From Bordetella genomosp. 13 (GTDB taxonomy: Bacteria > Pseudomonadota > Gammaproteobacteria > Burkholderiales > Burkholderiaceae_B), in contig NZ_VEHL01000004.1 in assembly GCF_007679965.1 (NCBI RefSeq), positions 372,001 through 436,000 of the forward strand: a stretch of 64,000 bases of DNA. Reading direction: 5' to 3'. Position 1 is the stretch's first letter, and each line of letters opens with the position of its first letter. The position numbers were made by a program, and so were the translations under genes. The notes beneath the pieces were generated by a model. It made no database searches. It saw nothing but the letters and a program-made list of their open reading frames with translations, and had not been told where the DNA came from. This document shows positions 38,024 to 46,875 of the stretch, piece by piece.

Positions 38024-38881
38024 TCAACCTTCGTGCTGATCCAGCGTGAATCCCGCCCGCTCATCCTGCGCGAATTCCTTCGCCAGGAACGGCATCGCTT
38101 CCTTCAGCGCCGCATGCAGCGTCCACGGCGGGTTCACCAGGAACATGCCGCTGCCATGCAATCCGAACCCATCGGCGGCCGGTTTCTTCACCGTCAGCGT
38201 GGCGTGCAGCCAGCTCTTGACCTGCAGGTGCTGCAGTTGCCGCGCCAGTTCGCCGGCCTCGACCCGCTGCACCAACGGATACCAGACCATGTACGTGCCG
38301 GTGGCGAAGCGCTTGATGCATTCCTTCACGGTCAGCAGCGTGCGGCGGTAGTCGCGCTTGTCTTCGTATGACGGGTCGATCAGCACCATGCCGCGCCGGG
38401 TGGGAGGAGGCAGCAGGGCCTTCACGCCCTCGAAGCCGTCGGTGCCGAACACCGTGACCTGGCGCAACGACGGATGGTCGCGGCGTTCCAGGTTGCGCAT
38501 CAGCACGTCGATCTCGCTGGGATGCTGCTCGAACATGCGCATGCGGTCGCGGTCGCGCATGGCGTCCAGCGTCAGCCACGGCGAGCCGGGATAGTGGCGC
38601 AGCCGGCCGTCCGAGTTGTAGGCGCGTACGCGGGCCACGTAGTCGGCCAGGATGGCGGGCAGGTCGGTGCGGTCCCAGAGCCGCGCCACGCCTTCGGCGT
38701 GCTCGGCGTTCTTGGCCGACCAGTCGCTTTCGAGCTGGTACAGGCCCGCGCCTGCGTGGGTATCGATCACCCAGTAGGGCGCGTCCTTGCGGTTCAGGTA
38801 GTCCAGCGTGTGGATCAGGATGGCGTGCTTGAGCACGTCGGCGTGGTTGCCGGCGTGGAAGGCGTGTCGGTAACTGAACAA
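38024..38881 (-). CDS. rlmJ: 23S rRNA (adenine(2030)-N(6))-methyltransferase
   Basis: A 285-aa SAM-dependent RNA methyltransferase. It begins with the RlmJ hallmark MFSYRHAFHAGNHADVLKH and has the catalytic DPSY (VLIDPSYEDKRDY), plus YWVIDTHAGAGLYQL as SAM motif I and MVWYPLV. Length is normal. The gene upstream on the same strand ends 9 bp before it, so the two form an operon. Confidence 0.94.
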   Translation of the reverse strand: MFSYRHAFHAGNHADVLKHAILIHTLDYLNRKDAPYWVIDTHAGAGLYQLESDWSAKNAEHAEGVARLWDRTDLPAILADYVARVRAYNSDGRLRHYPGSPWLTLDAMRDRDRMRMFEQHPSEIDVLMRNLERRDHPSLRQVTVFGTDGFEGVKALLPPPTRRGMVLIDPSYEDKRDYRRTLLTVKECIKRFATGTYMVWYPLVQRVEAGELARQLQHLQVKSWLHATLTVKKPAADGFGLHGSGMFLVNPPWTLHAALKEAMPFLAKEFAQDERAGFTLDQHEG

Positions 38882-38890
38882 GGCGGTGTC

Positions 38891-39637
38891 CTAGGCGGCC
38901 GGCCGGATGGCGGCCAGCTCGTCGGTGAAGATGGCGTCCACGCCCCAGTCCAGCAGCAATTGCGCGCGGGCGGGGTCGTTGACGGTCCAGGCGCACAGGC
39001 GGTAGCCCGCCGCGTGCACGGCCCGGACCAATTCGGGGGTGGCGTCTTTCTGGTTGATGTTGAGGGCCACGCAGTCGTGCTTGCGCAGGCGCTCGGCCCA
39101 GTCGGCGGGCACGGCCTCGACCAGCAAGGCGCGCGGCAGCTCGGGCGCAGCCTGCTGGGCGGCGGCCAGCGCGACCTCCGAGAACGAGGACATCAGGGGC
39201 GGCACGTCCGCGCCTTGCCAGAGCCGGCGGGCCAGCAAGGCCACGGCGGCGCCAGTCTCCGCGTCGCGGCCGGGGCAGGGCTTGATCTCGACGTTGCACG
39301 CGATGCCATTGGCCAGCGCCTGGCGCGCGATGGCCGCGAAGGTGGGCACGGGTTCGCCCGCGAATTCCGGGCTGTGCCAGCTGCCGGCGTCCAGGCGGGC
39401 CAGTTCGGAATAGTCGCGCGCGGCCGCGGCGCCGTGGCCGTCGGTGGTGCGGTCCAGGTCATCGTCGTGCAGCAGCACGCAGACGCCGTCGCGGCTCAGT
39501 TTCACGTCGAATTCGGCCATGCGGTAGCCGTGATGCCGGCCCGTACGCAGGGCGGCCAGCGTGTTCTCGGGCGCCAGGCGCCCGCCGCCGCGGTGGGCGA
39601 TGTGGGTCGGATAGTTCCAGGAGAACGGGGCGGTCAT
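38891..39637 (-). CDS. ugpQ: Glycerophosphodiester phosphodiesterase
   Basis: Hydrolyses glycerophosphodiesters to glycerol-3-phosphate and an alcohol. The 248-aa TIM-barrel shows the GDPD signature IAHRGGGRLAPENTLAA, EFDVKLSRDGVCVLLHDDDLDRTTDG (in parts), EIKPCPG and the C-terminal LCAWTVNDPA, with GVDAIFTD. I chose the ATG at MTAPFSWNYPTH, which gives a cytoplasmic UgpQ-like form; an ATG 22 codons earlier would add a hydrophobic, signal-like stretch (MLAGPAALLCALFSRARAQ). Neither start has a good Shine-Dalgarno. Operon with rlmJ. Confidence 0.88.
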   Translation of the reverse strand: MTAPFSWNYPTHIAHRGGGRLAPENTLAALRTGRHHGYRMAEFDVKLSRDGVCVLLHDDDLDRTTDGHGAAAARDYSELARLDAGSWHSPEFAGEPVPTFAAIARQALANGIACNVEIKPCPGRDAETGAAVALLARRLWQGADVPPLMSSFSEVALAAAQQAAPELPRALLVEAVPADWAERLRKHDCVALNINQKDATPELVRAVHAAGYRLCAWTVNDPARAQLLLDWGVDAIFTDELAAIRPAA

Positions 39638-39827
39638 GGCGGGGGGCTGGGCGCGGGCGCGCGAAAAAAGGGCGCATAGAAGCGCCGCTGGACCCGCAAG
39701 CATAACAGCGCGCTTCGTAGGATGCGGCACAGCAGTGGTGGAAATGCCGGTATGGCGGGGTCGATTTTGCATTCGATACGCAGTCCTTGCGCGGCGCGTT
39801 GTGGTGGTAAACTCCGGCCACCTAGCC

Positions 39828-39851
39828 AGGGCGAATCGATCGCCCTTTTTT
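39828..39851 (+). terminator. Terminator-like hairpin in the ppiD leader
   Basis: AGGGCGA (39828-39834) with TCGCCCT (39840-39846), 5-nt loop, followed by five or more T residues. It points the same way as ppiD and lies 58 bp before its start, where a TAAACT -10-like box (about 39808) would start transcription just upstream. Confidence 0.6.
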
Positions 39852-39909
39852 ATGCGCTTTCTGAAGCCCCGGCGTGCAAGCGTGCGCCGGGCGTGGCAAC
39901 AGGGATTCC

Positions 39910-41874
39910 ATGTTCGAGTTTATTCGCACCCATCGTCGCTGGATGCAGTTCATCCTGCTGCTGCTGATCGTTCCGTCCTTCATGGTCGTCGGCGTGCAAA
40001 GCTACGAGAGCTTCGTCAACCGCGAGCCCGAGCTGGCCGACGTGGGCACGCAGGAAGTGTCGCGCGCCGAGTTCGACGCGGCGCACCGCAACCAGCTCGA
40101 GCAGATGCGCCAGCGCATGGGCTCGCGTTTCGACCCGGTGGTGGCCGACACGCCCGCCATGCGGCGCGAACTGCTGGACCAGCTGATCGACCAGCGCCTC
40201 TTGGCCCAGGTGGCCGCCGACAACCGCTTCTCGGTGTCCGACGGCACGCTGCGCAACACCATCGCCGCCATCCCGCAGGTGCAGGACAACGGCCGTTTTT
40301 CGCCCGAGCGCTATCGCCAGGTGCTGGCTGGCCAGGGGCTCACGCCCACCACCTTCGAGGCCGGCCTGCGCCGCGACCTGGCCGTCTCGCGCGTGCTGCA
40401 GCCCGTTGGCGCGTCGGCCCGCGTGCCGGCCTCGGTACTCGACGGCATCGAGGCCGCCTTCGTGCAACAGCGCGTCGTGCAGACGCGCACGTACGCCGCG
40501 GCCGATTTCCGCGACAAGGTCCAGGTGTCCGACCAGGACATCCAGGCCTGGTACGACGCCAACAAGCAGCAGCTCGAAGTGCCCGAGCAGGTGCAGGCCC
40601 AATACCTGGTGCTGGACGAAGCCGCCGCCACGCAGGGCGTGAAGGTCAGCGACGCCGACGTCGAGAGCTACTACAAGCAGAACCAGTCGCGCTACGGCCA
40701 GCCCGAGCGCCGCCGCGTCAGCCACATCCTGATCCAGGTGGCCCCGGGCACGCCCGAGGCCGATCGCAAGAAGGCCCGCGAACAGGCAGACGCCATCGCC
40801 AAGCAGGCCGCTGCCAATCCGGCCGGCTTCGCCGACCTGGCCCGCAAGGAATCGCAGGACGCAGGCTCGGCCGCGCAGGGCGGCGACCTGGGCTGGGTCG
40901 TGCCCGACAGCCTGCAGCAGGCTGCCGCCGCGCTGTCCAAGGATCAGGTCTCCGGCGTGGTAGAAACCCCCGCGGGCTTCCACGTGCTGAAGGTCACCGA
41001 CTTCCAGGCCGGCACCGTGCGTCCGCTGGCCGACGTGAAGGATCAGGTCACGGCCGAGATCCGCAAGCAGCTGGCCTCGGCGCGCTTCTCCGACATGGCC
41101 ACCAGCCTGACCAAGCTGGTGTACGACCAGCGCGACAGCCTGCAGCCCGCCGCCGACGCGCTGGGCGTAAAGCTGCGTACCGCCTCGGGCATCACCCGCA
41201 CCGGCCTGCTGCCCGCCAACCAGGCGGGCGCGGGCGCCGCCTCGGCCAGCCCCGATGCGCAACTGCTGGACAACCCGCGCGTGCGCCAGGCCCTGTTTGC
41301 CTCCGAAGTGCTGCGCGACAAGGCCAACTCGGGCGTCATCGAGCTGACGCCCGACACCATGCTGGCCGTGCGTGTGCAGGAGATCAAGCCCGCCCACGTG
41401 CCGGCCCTGGCCGACGTGACCGCCAGCATCCGCGACCGCCTGGTGGGCGAGCGTGCCGCCCGCGCGGCCCGCGACGCCGGCGAGGCCGCGCTGAAGTCGC
41501 TGCAGGACGGCCCGGCGCAGGCCACGGCGCCGGAAGGTTTCGGCCAGCCGGTCACGTTGTCGCGCCAGGATCCGGGCCAGGCCCCGCGCACCCTGCTGGA
41601 AGCCGTCATGGGCATGGCCACGCCCGCCGAGGGCAAGCCGGGCTACGCCGGCGTGGCCATGGGCAACGACTACACCGTGGTGCGCCTGAACAGCGTGGGT
41701 GCCGGCACGGCGTTCTCGGCCGACCAGCGCACCATGCTGGGCAGCCAGCTGGGCGAGGCCTGGGGCGCCGCCGAGCAGGAAGCCGTCATCAAGGTGCTGC
41801 GCGAGCAGTACGAGGTTAAGGTGCTGCCCGGTGCCGAGACGCTGATGCAGGCGCCGGTGGAGCAGGCGGGCTGA
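39910..41874 (+). CDS. ppiD: Periplasmic folding chaperone / peptidyl-prolyl isomerase PpiD
   Basis: Membrane-anchored periplasmic chaperone, 654 aa. N-terminal helix (MFEFIRTHRRWMQFILLLLIVPSFMV, in parts) anchors it in the inner membrane; a SurA-N-like helical domain (about 35-240) is followed by a parvulin domain (about 265-365, RRVSHILIQVAPGT, ESQDAGSAAQGGDLGWV, PAGFHVLKVTDF) and a further helical domain. It binds secreted proteins as they leave the Sec translocon. ATG has no strong Shine-Dalgarno. Confidence 0.93.
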   Translation: MFEFIRTHRRWMQFILLLLIVPSFMVVGVQSYESFVNREPELADVGTQEVSRAEFDAAHRNQLEQMRQRMGSRFDPVVADTPAMRRELLDQLIDQRLLAQVAADNRFSVSDGTLRNTIAAIPQVQDNGRFSPERYRQVLAGQGLTPTTFEAGLRRDLAVSRVLQPVGASARVPASVLDGIEAAFVQQRVVQTRTYAAADFRDKVQVSDQDIQAWYDANKQQLEVPEQVQAQYLVLDEAAATQGVKVSDADVESYYKQNQSRYGQPERRRVSHILIQVAPGTPEADRKKAREQADAIAKQAAANPAGFADLARKESQDAGSAAQGGDLGWVVPDSLQQAAAALSKDQVSGVVETPAGFHVLKVTDFQAGTVRPLADVKDQVTAEIRKQLASARFSDMATSLTKLVYDQRDSLQPAADALGVKLRTASGITRTGLLPANQAGAGAASASPDAQLLDNPRVRQALFASEVLRDKANSGVIELTPDTMLAVRVQEIKPAHVPALADVTASIRDRLVGERAARAARDAGEAALKSLQDGPAQATAPEGFGQPVTLSRQDPGQAPRTLLEAVMGMATPAEGKPGYAGVAMGNDYTVVRLNSVGAGTAFSADQRTMLGSQLGEAWGAAEQEAVIKVLREQYEVKVLPGAETLMQAPVEQAG

Positions 41875-41925
41875 CCGCTTCGGTCGGCCGCCTGGATCGA
41901 CCCCCTGCGCACCAGCTTGAATGAA

Positions 41926-41960
41926 GAAGGGCCGAAACGCCATCAGCGTTTCGGCCCTTC
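41926..41960. terminator. Bidirectional terminator between ppiD and tesA
   Basis: Perfect 15-bp stem (41926-41940 with 41946-41960) and 5-nt loop CATCA, between convergent genes. Confidence 0.8.
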
Positions 41961-41981
41961 CGCCATTTGGCTTCCAACGGC

Positions 41982-42638
41982 CTACAGCAGCGGCTTCAGC
42001 TTCGGCCAGACGTTGTCCAGCAGCTTGGGCTGGGCCTGCTCGTTGGGATGGATGCCGTCGGCCTGGAACATGTCGCGGTCGGTCGCGATACCGTCCATCA
42101 GAAAGGGCACCAGCGGCGCGGCCGCGTCCTTGGATACGGTGGCGAAGACCTGCATGAAACGCTCGGTGTACTGGCGGCCGTAGTTCGGCGGGATGCGCAT
42201 GCCGACCACCAGCACCTTGGCGCCGGCCTGGCTGGCCGCCTGCGTCATGGCGCGCAGGTTCTTCTCGGTCATGTCCAGCGACAGGCCGCGCAGCGCGTCG
42301 TTCGAGCCCAGTTCCAGCACGACCACCGCCGGGGAATGCTGCTTGAGCAGCGCGGGCAGGCGCGTGACGCCGCCGCTGGTGGTGTCGCCGCTGATGCTGG
42401 CATTGATGACGCGGTAATTGGGGTATTGTTCGGCTAGCCGGCGGGACAGCAGCGGGACCCAGCCGGTGCCGCGCGAGATGCCGTATTCAGCCGACAGGCT
42501 GTCGCCCACGACCAATACGCTGCGCGCCGCTGCGCCCTGCGCGGGGGAACCCGTCGCGGGCTGGCTGGTCTGAGCCTGTGCGGTGGAAAACGATGCGGCC
42601 GCGACGGCCGCCAGAAACACACGGAAGAGTAGGCGCAT
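41982..42638 (-). CDS. tesA: Arylesterase / lysophospholipase L1-like SGNH hydrolase
   Basis: Periplasmic SGNH esterase, 218 aa. Signal peptide (MRLLFRVFLAAVAAASFSTAQA, in parts, cleaved before QTSQ). The four blocks are seen: VVGDSLSAEYGI (nucleophile Ser), ASISGDTTSGG, ELGSNDALRGL, and the C-terminal DGIHPNEQAQ (Asp and His). The ATG at MRLLF overlaps the divergent ABC gene start by 2 nt; an ATG three codons upstream (MLFMRLLF) is also possible. The divergent tesA-ybbA order is also seen in E. coli. Confidence 0.92.
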   Translation of the reverse strand: MRLLFRVFLAAVAAASFSTAQAQTSQPATGSPAQGAAARSVLVVGDSLSAEYGISRGTGWVPLLSRRLAEQYPNYRVINASISGDTTSGGVTRLPALLKQHSPAVVVLELGSNDALRGLSLDMTEKNLRAMTQAASQAGAKVLVVGMRIPPNYGRQYTERFMQVFATVSKDAAAPLVPFLMDGIATDRDMFQADGIHPNEQAQPKLLDNVWPKLKPLL

Positions 42639-43308
42639 GAATAGCATCAATTCGATCGAGGTGAAGGGGCTGGGCAAGCGCGTGGCCGATGCCGGCGGCG
42701 AGCTGTCGATACTCGATGGTATCGAATTTACGGTGGCAAACGGCACCGCGGTGGCGATCACCGGCAGCTCGGGGTCGGGCAAGTCCACGTTATTGGGACT
42801 GCTGGCGGGCCTGGATGTTCCCTCCACGGGCAGCGTCAGGCTGGCCGGGCAGGACCTGTTCTCGCTGGACGAGGACGCCCGCGCGCGGTTGCGCGCCAAT
42901 CACGTGGGCTTCGTGTTCCAGTCGTTCCAGCTGCTGCCCAACCTGACGGCGCTGGAGAACGTGATGCTGCCGCTGGAACTGGCCGGCCAGGCCGCGCGCG
43001 AGCCCGCGCAGGCCATGCTGGAACGCGTGGGCCTGGGCAGCCGCCTGCATCATTACCCGCGCACGCTGTCGGGCGGCGAGCAGCAGCGCGTGTCGCTGGC
43101 GCGCGCCTTCGTGGTGCGCCCGGAATTGCTGTTCGCCGACGAACCCACCGGCAGCCTGGACGCGGCCACGGGCGAGACGGTCATCGACCTGATGTTCGAA
43201 CTGCACCGCGAACAGGGCGCCACGCTGGTGCTGGTCACGCACGATCCGCAACTGGCGGCGCGATGCGGGCGCCAGTTGGTGCTGTCAGCGGGCCGCCTGG
43301 TGGATTGA
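42637..43308 (+). CDS. ybbA: ABC transporter ATP-binding protein (YbbA-like, LolD family)
   Basis: A 223-aa ATPase of the MacB/LolD group. Walker A GSSGSGKST, Q-loop FVFQSFQLLPNLTALENVMLP (in parts), signature LSGGEQQRVSLAR, Walker B LLFADEPTGSLD, H-loop LVLVTHDPQLA. In E. coli this gene is followed by the large permease ybbP; here the next gene is on the opposite strand and encodes an unrelated transporter, so the ATPase has no cognate permease in the window. Its 3' end overlaps the convergent EamA gene by 24 nt. Confidence 0.9.
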   Translation: MNSINSIEVKGLGKRVADAGGELSILDGIEFTVANGTAVAITGSSGSGKSTLLGLLAGLDVPSTGSVRLAGQDLFSLDEDARARLRANHVGFVFQSFQLLPNLTALENVMLPLELAGQAAREPAQAMLERVGLGSRLHHYPRTLSGGEQQRVSLARAFVVRPELLFADEPTGSLDAATGETVIDLMFELHREQGATLVLVTHDPQLAARCGRQLVLSAGRLVD

Positions 43309-44241
43309 GGCCCGCCGCGCGCGCCGCCATTCCAGCGCGCCGATGCCCATGCCGCTGGTGCAGATCACGGCGATGCCCACCCAGGTGAATGAATCCGGGA
43401 AATGCCCCCACATCAGCCAGCCCACCGTGGTGGCGCTGATGATCTGCAAGTACGTGAAGGGCGCCAGGATGGACGCGGGCGCGTTGCGGTAGGCGCCTAT
43501 CTGCAGCAGGTGTCCCAGCGCGCCGGTGACGCCGGTCGACAGCAGCGCCATCCACGTCCAGCCGTCCAGGGCCTGCAGCATGGGTATTGCGGGCGGCAGG
43601 GCGATGGGCATGGCCAGCGTCAGCACCACGGTGCCCACGGCGCCACTCCACACCAGCGAGGTATACGGATCGTCGCGCGCCACGCGCCGCGTGAAGATGT
43701 ACTGGGCCGCGAAGCAGATGGCCGTCAGCAGGCCGGAGATGATGCCCGCCACCGGCAGGCCGCCGCCGGGGCGGATCACGATCAGCACGCCCAGGAACGC
43801 GATGCCCGCAGCCGCCCAGCGCGACAGCCGCGGCGGCTCGCGCAGCACCCACGGCGCGCTGGCCAGCACGATCAGCGGGGCCAGGAAATTGATGGCGGTG
43901 GCTTCGGCCTGCGGGATGTAGTGCAGGGTGTTGAAGAACATCAGCGTGGCGCACAGCATGGCGCCGCCGCGCATCATCTGCTCGCGCGGGCCCACCGAGC
44001 GCACCACCTTCCAGCCGCGTTGCGGCACCAGCAGGGCCAGCACCAGCAGCAGGTGCACGGCATAGCGCACCCACGACAGGATCAGCATGGGCACGCCCGC
44101 GGCCATGACCCATTTGCCCGTGCCGTCCAGGCACGACAGCGTGAACAGCGACAGCACCAGCAGCGCGATGCCGGCCAGGGGACGAGTGCTGGGAACGGCC
44201 GCGCGTGGCGTGGCCGCGGCGGCAGGCTGGGCGCCGGACAT
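43285..44241 (-). CDS. EamA/RhaT-family drug/metabolite transporter
   Basis: Inner-membrane DMT-superfamily transporter, 318 aa, ten predicted helices in two EamA repeats (about 20-150 and 165-300). Family sequences: WVRYAVHLLLVLALL, FNTLHYIPQAEATAINFLAPL (in parts), TGALGHLLQIGAYRNAPASILAPF, TYLQIISATTVGWLMWG. The ATG at MSGAQPAAAA has a GAGGAGA Shine-Dalgarno; a start 12 codons earlier lacks one. Substrate unknown. Confidence 0.88.
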   Translation of the reverse strand: MSGAQPAAAATPRAAVPSTRPLAGIALLVLSLFTLSCLDGTGKWVMAAGVPMLILSWVRYAVHLLLVLALLVPQRGWKVVRSVGPREQMMRGGAMLCATLMFFNTLHYIPQAEATAINFLAPLIVLASAPWVLREPPRLSRWAAAGIAFLGVLIVIRPGGGLPVAGIISGLLTAICFAAQYIFTRRVARDDPYTSLVWSGAVGTVVLTLAMPIALPPAIPMLQALDGWTWMALLSTGVTGALGHLLQIGAYRNAPASILAPFTYLQIISATTVGWLMWGHFPDSFTWVGIAVICTSGMGIGALEWRRARRASIHQAAR

Positions 44242-44372
44242 GCAGGTCTCCTCGTTGTTGTGGCGAGCCGGCTGCATGCGGCGGCCGGCAGGGCGTCATG
44301 ATACGCCTGTGCCGGCACGGTCCTGTTGGCGCCGCACCACGCGCGGGACGTGCCGCGCGTGGGGGCGCGAGT

Positions 44373-44894
44373 CTATTTCAGGGTGGGCACCGCGGCCTGC
44401 AGCTTCTGCACCGTCTGCTGCGCCAGGGCCTGCACCTTCTGCTGCAGCTGGGGCATGCGCTGCATGGTGAGCGCCGTGGTCTTCTGCGCCACCACGGGCA
44501 TCTTTTCGATGACCAGCTTGCCGGTGGGCGTCTGGTAGAACGCGATCAGGCTGTCGATCTCGGCCTGCGAGAAGGTTTCGCGGTATACGCTGGCCACGTC
44601 CTGCATGTAGGCCGGGCCGGTCACTTCCTGGGCCACCATGGCGGTGAGTTTCTGCGAGAAATCGGCCAGGATGCGTTCGGTGTCCTTGCGCTGCGCGGGC
44701 GTCAGGGTCTGCTGATTGAGCCGCTGCTGCAGGTTGGCGTTGATCGACGCATTCATCTGCTGCACGATCTGGTTGGCCTGGGCCTGCACCTGCGTGACTT
44801 CCATCAGTTTCTTGATGGACGCTTCGCTGGCTTGCGCGGCGTACGACAGGACGGGCATCAGGCCCAGGGCTAGGCAGGCAAGTTTGGCGCGCAT
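44373..44894 (-). CDS. DUF2059 family periplasmic protein
   Basis: A 173-aa exported protein with signal peptide MRAKLACLALGLMPVLSYAA (cleaved near AQA). The mature part is helical with the DUF2059 pattern IKKLMEVTQVQAQANQIVQQM (in parts), YRETFSQAEIDSLIAFYQTPTGK and MPVVAQKTTALTMQRMPQL. Function of the family is unknown. It stands alone, divergent from paiB. Confidence 0.85.
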   Translation of the reverse strand: MRAKLACLALGLMPVLSYAAQASEASIKKLMEVTQVQAQANQIVQQMNASINANLQQRLNQQTLTPAQRKDTERILADFSQKLTAMVAQEVTGPAYMQDVASVYRETFSQAEIDSLIAFYQTPTGKLVIEKMPVVAQKTTALTMQRMPQLQQKVQALAQQTVQKLQAAVPTLK

Positions 44895-45080
44895 GGCATA
44901 TCCCGATAATGGCGTGTGGCTCGGTACCCGCACGGCAGGAAGGTCCGGTCGCGCGCGGCATGGACGAACAGCGGAAACCCTGACGGTCGAAACGGCATGC
45001 GGCCCGCACAATGGGACGCGGGCGCTGCCTGGGCAGTGTATCGGAAGCATCCCACAAAAGTGGACCTTGAAAAATAGCAA

Positions 45081-45108
45081 TAACTGGATATTCGTATACG
45101 TCCAGTTA
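45081..45108. promoter_or_regulatory. 28-bp operator-like dyad upstream of paiB
   Basis: Perfect inverted arms TAACTGGA (45081-45088) and TCCAGTTA (45101-45108), with a second palindrome CGTATACG (45093-45100) inside. It lies in the 327-bp region between the divergent DUF2059 and paiB genes, in an AT-richer patch about 115 bp before paiB. No other gene or element was seen in this region. Confidence 0.55.
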
Positions 45109-45221
45109 CGGCGCATCATGCGGGTACCCGCCCCGCAGAGGGCGGGCCGTCGCTTCGATGACGCCGCGCCAGCCGCCTCGACCCGGCCCGGGCGCGGCGG
45201 CAATCTTCAGGAATCCAGGCA

Positions 45222-45860
45222 ATGTACGTACCTCAGCATTTTTCCGTCTCAGACGCGCAGGCCTTGCACGCGCTGATCCGCGCGTATCCGCTGGGCATGC
45301 TGGTCACGCATGGCGCGGGGGGGCTGGACGCCAACCACGTGCCGTTCCTGCTGGACGTGGCCGACTCGGGCCAGGCCACGCTGCATGCGCACGTGGCGCG
45401 CAACAACCCCGTCTGGCAGGACGTGGCCGATGGCGACGAGGTGCTGGCCGTGTTCCGCGCGGGCGACGCCTACATCTCGCCCAACTGGTATCCCAGCAAA
45501 CACGAGGAACACAGGCAGGTGCCCACCTGGAACTACCGCGTGGTGCACGCGCACGGCCGCGTCACGATCCATGACGACGAGCGCTACGTGCGCGGTGTCG
45601 TGGCCCGCCTGACGCGCATCCACGAGGCGTCGCAGCCCAGGCCGTGGAGGATGACCGACAGCGCGCCGGAATACATCGACGCCATGCTGCGCGCCATCGT
45701 CGGCATCCGGATCGACGTGACGCAGCTGGTGGGCAAGTGCAAGCTCAGCCAGAACAAGGCGCTGCGCGACCTGCAGTCCGCGGCCAACGCGGTGATGGCG
45801 CGGGGCGGCACGGACGTCGGCGGGGCGATGCTGGCCTGCGCGGCGCGGAAGGCCGAATAG
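45222..45860 (+). CDS. paiB: FMN-binding negative transcriptional regulator PaiB-like
   Basis: A 212-aa split-barrel FMN-binding protein. It begins with MYVPQHFSVSDAQALHALIRAYPLG (in parts) and shows the PaiB signatures GGLDANHVPFLLD, HVARNNPVW, ISPNWYPSKHEEHRQVPTWNY (in parts) and VGKCKLSQNKALRD. In Bacillus PaiB affects protease and sporulation genes; its biochemical role in proteobacteria is not settled, and such genes often pair with MocR regulators. It is 10 bp upstream of a LysR gene on the same strand. Confidence 0.9.
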   Translation: MYVPQHFSVSDAQALHALIRAYPLGMLVTHGAGGLDANHVPFLLDVADSGQATLHAHVARNNPVWQDVADGDEVLAVFRAGDAYISPNWYPSKHEEHRQVPTWNYRVVHAHGRVTIHDDERYVRGVVARLTRIHEASQPRPWRMTDSAPEYIDAMLRAIVGIRIDVTQLVGKCKLSQNKALRDLQSAANAVMARGGTDVGGAMLACAARKAE

Positions 45861-45870
45861 GACGACAGGC

Positions 45871-46770
45871 ATGGGCACTCAGACACTGGATCGGCAGCTG
45901 CGGTACTTCCTGCGCATCGCCGAACTCGGCTCGTTGTCCAAGGCCGCCGACGCGCTCGATCACACCCAGTCCGGCCTCAGCAAGCAACTGGCCCTGCTGG
46001 AGTCGCAATTGGGACAGGTGCTGTTCACGCGCACGGGCCGCGGGCTCGAGCTGACGCCCGCCGGCACGCGCCTGTACGAATCCGCCTTGCCCGCGTACCG
46101 GGCCATCGACCAGGCGCTGGAAGCCTGCCAGCGGCACGACGTCGCGCATGGTCCCGTGCGCCTGGCCGCCGTGCATACGCTGAGCTACTACTACACGGCC
46201 GACGTGCTGGCGCGCTTCGTCGGCCTGCATCCGCACATCAACCTGTCCTTGCTGGGCCGAAGTTCGCCCGAGGTGGTCGCGCTGGTGGAAAGCGGCAAGG
46301 CCGATCTGGGCCTGGTCTACGACGCCGCGGTGGACTCGGGCGACCTGGACGCGCATCCGCTGTTCGACGACCAGATGGCGCTGATCGTGCGCGAGGCCAG
46401 CCCGCTGCAAGGGCCGCAGGACCTGCGGGGCATGGACCTGCGGCTGGTGGGCTTTCCGCCGCACTATGCGCTGCGCCGGATGATCCACAGCAGCGGGCTG
46501 TCGCCGGTGTTCGTCGCGGAAGCGGAGACCATCGACGCGGTGCTGGAGCTGGTGGCGTCGGGCGTGGGCGACTGTATCCTGCCCGCCCGCATTCCGGAAC
46601 GCCTGCTGGCGCAGCACGCGCTGCGCAGGCTGCCCGTGCGCAGTCCGGCCCTGCGCCGCCGCGTGGTGCTGATCACGCCGGCCGGCAAGCCCGTGAAACC
46701 GCTGATCGCCGACCTGATGCGCTGCGCGCGGCAGGTCGCGCAGGCCCTGCGCGCCAACGATATGGAATAG
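45871..46770 (+). CDS. LysR-family transcriptional regulator
   Basis: A 299-aa regulator with an N-terminal winged helix (RYFLRIAELGSLSKAADALDHTQSGLSKQLALLE in parts) and a periplasmic-binding-protein-like effector domain (about 95-295). It is read in the same direction as the aldolase, transporter and isomerase genes that follow, 105 bp before the aldolase, so it is the likely local regulator though not divergent as LysR genes usually are. Effector unknown. Confidence 0.88.
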   Translation: MGTQTLDRQLRYFLRIAELGSLSKAADALDHTQSGLSKQLALLESQLGQVLFTRTGRGLELTPAGTRLYESALPAYRAIDQALEACQRHDVAHGPVRLAAVHTLSYYYTADVLARFVGLHPHINLSLLGRSSPEVVALVESGKADLGLVYDAAVDSGDLDAHPLFDDQMALIVREASPLQGPQDLRGMDLRLVGFPPHYALRRMIHSSGLSPVFVAEAETIDAVLELVASGVGDCILPARIPERLLAQHALRRLPVRSPALRRRVVLITPAGKPVKPLIADLMRCARQVAQALRANDME

Positions 46771-46875
46771 CTGCTATGAACGCAGGTTCATGGCCTATCG
46801 GTCGTTCCGTCTACAGAATGCTCCGGTGCGCCGCGCTGTCCGCGCGGCGCGCCTGCCCCGCATTCCGGAGACCCC

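Noticed and set aside
39720..39830. tRNA gene before the ppiD terminator hairpin
   Set aside because: No T-arm GGTTCGA-type sequence and no paired acceptor ends at the right spacing.
39850..41943. 697-codon open frame on the minus strand over ppiD
   Set aside because: Low-complexity, shadow-type composition; ppiD is well supported by its parvulin and anchor sequences.
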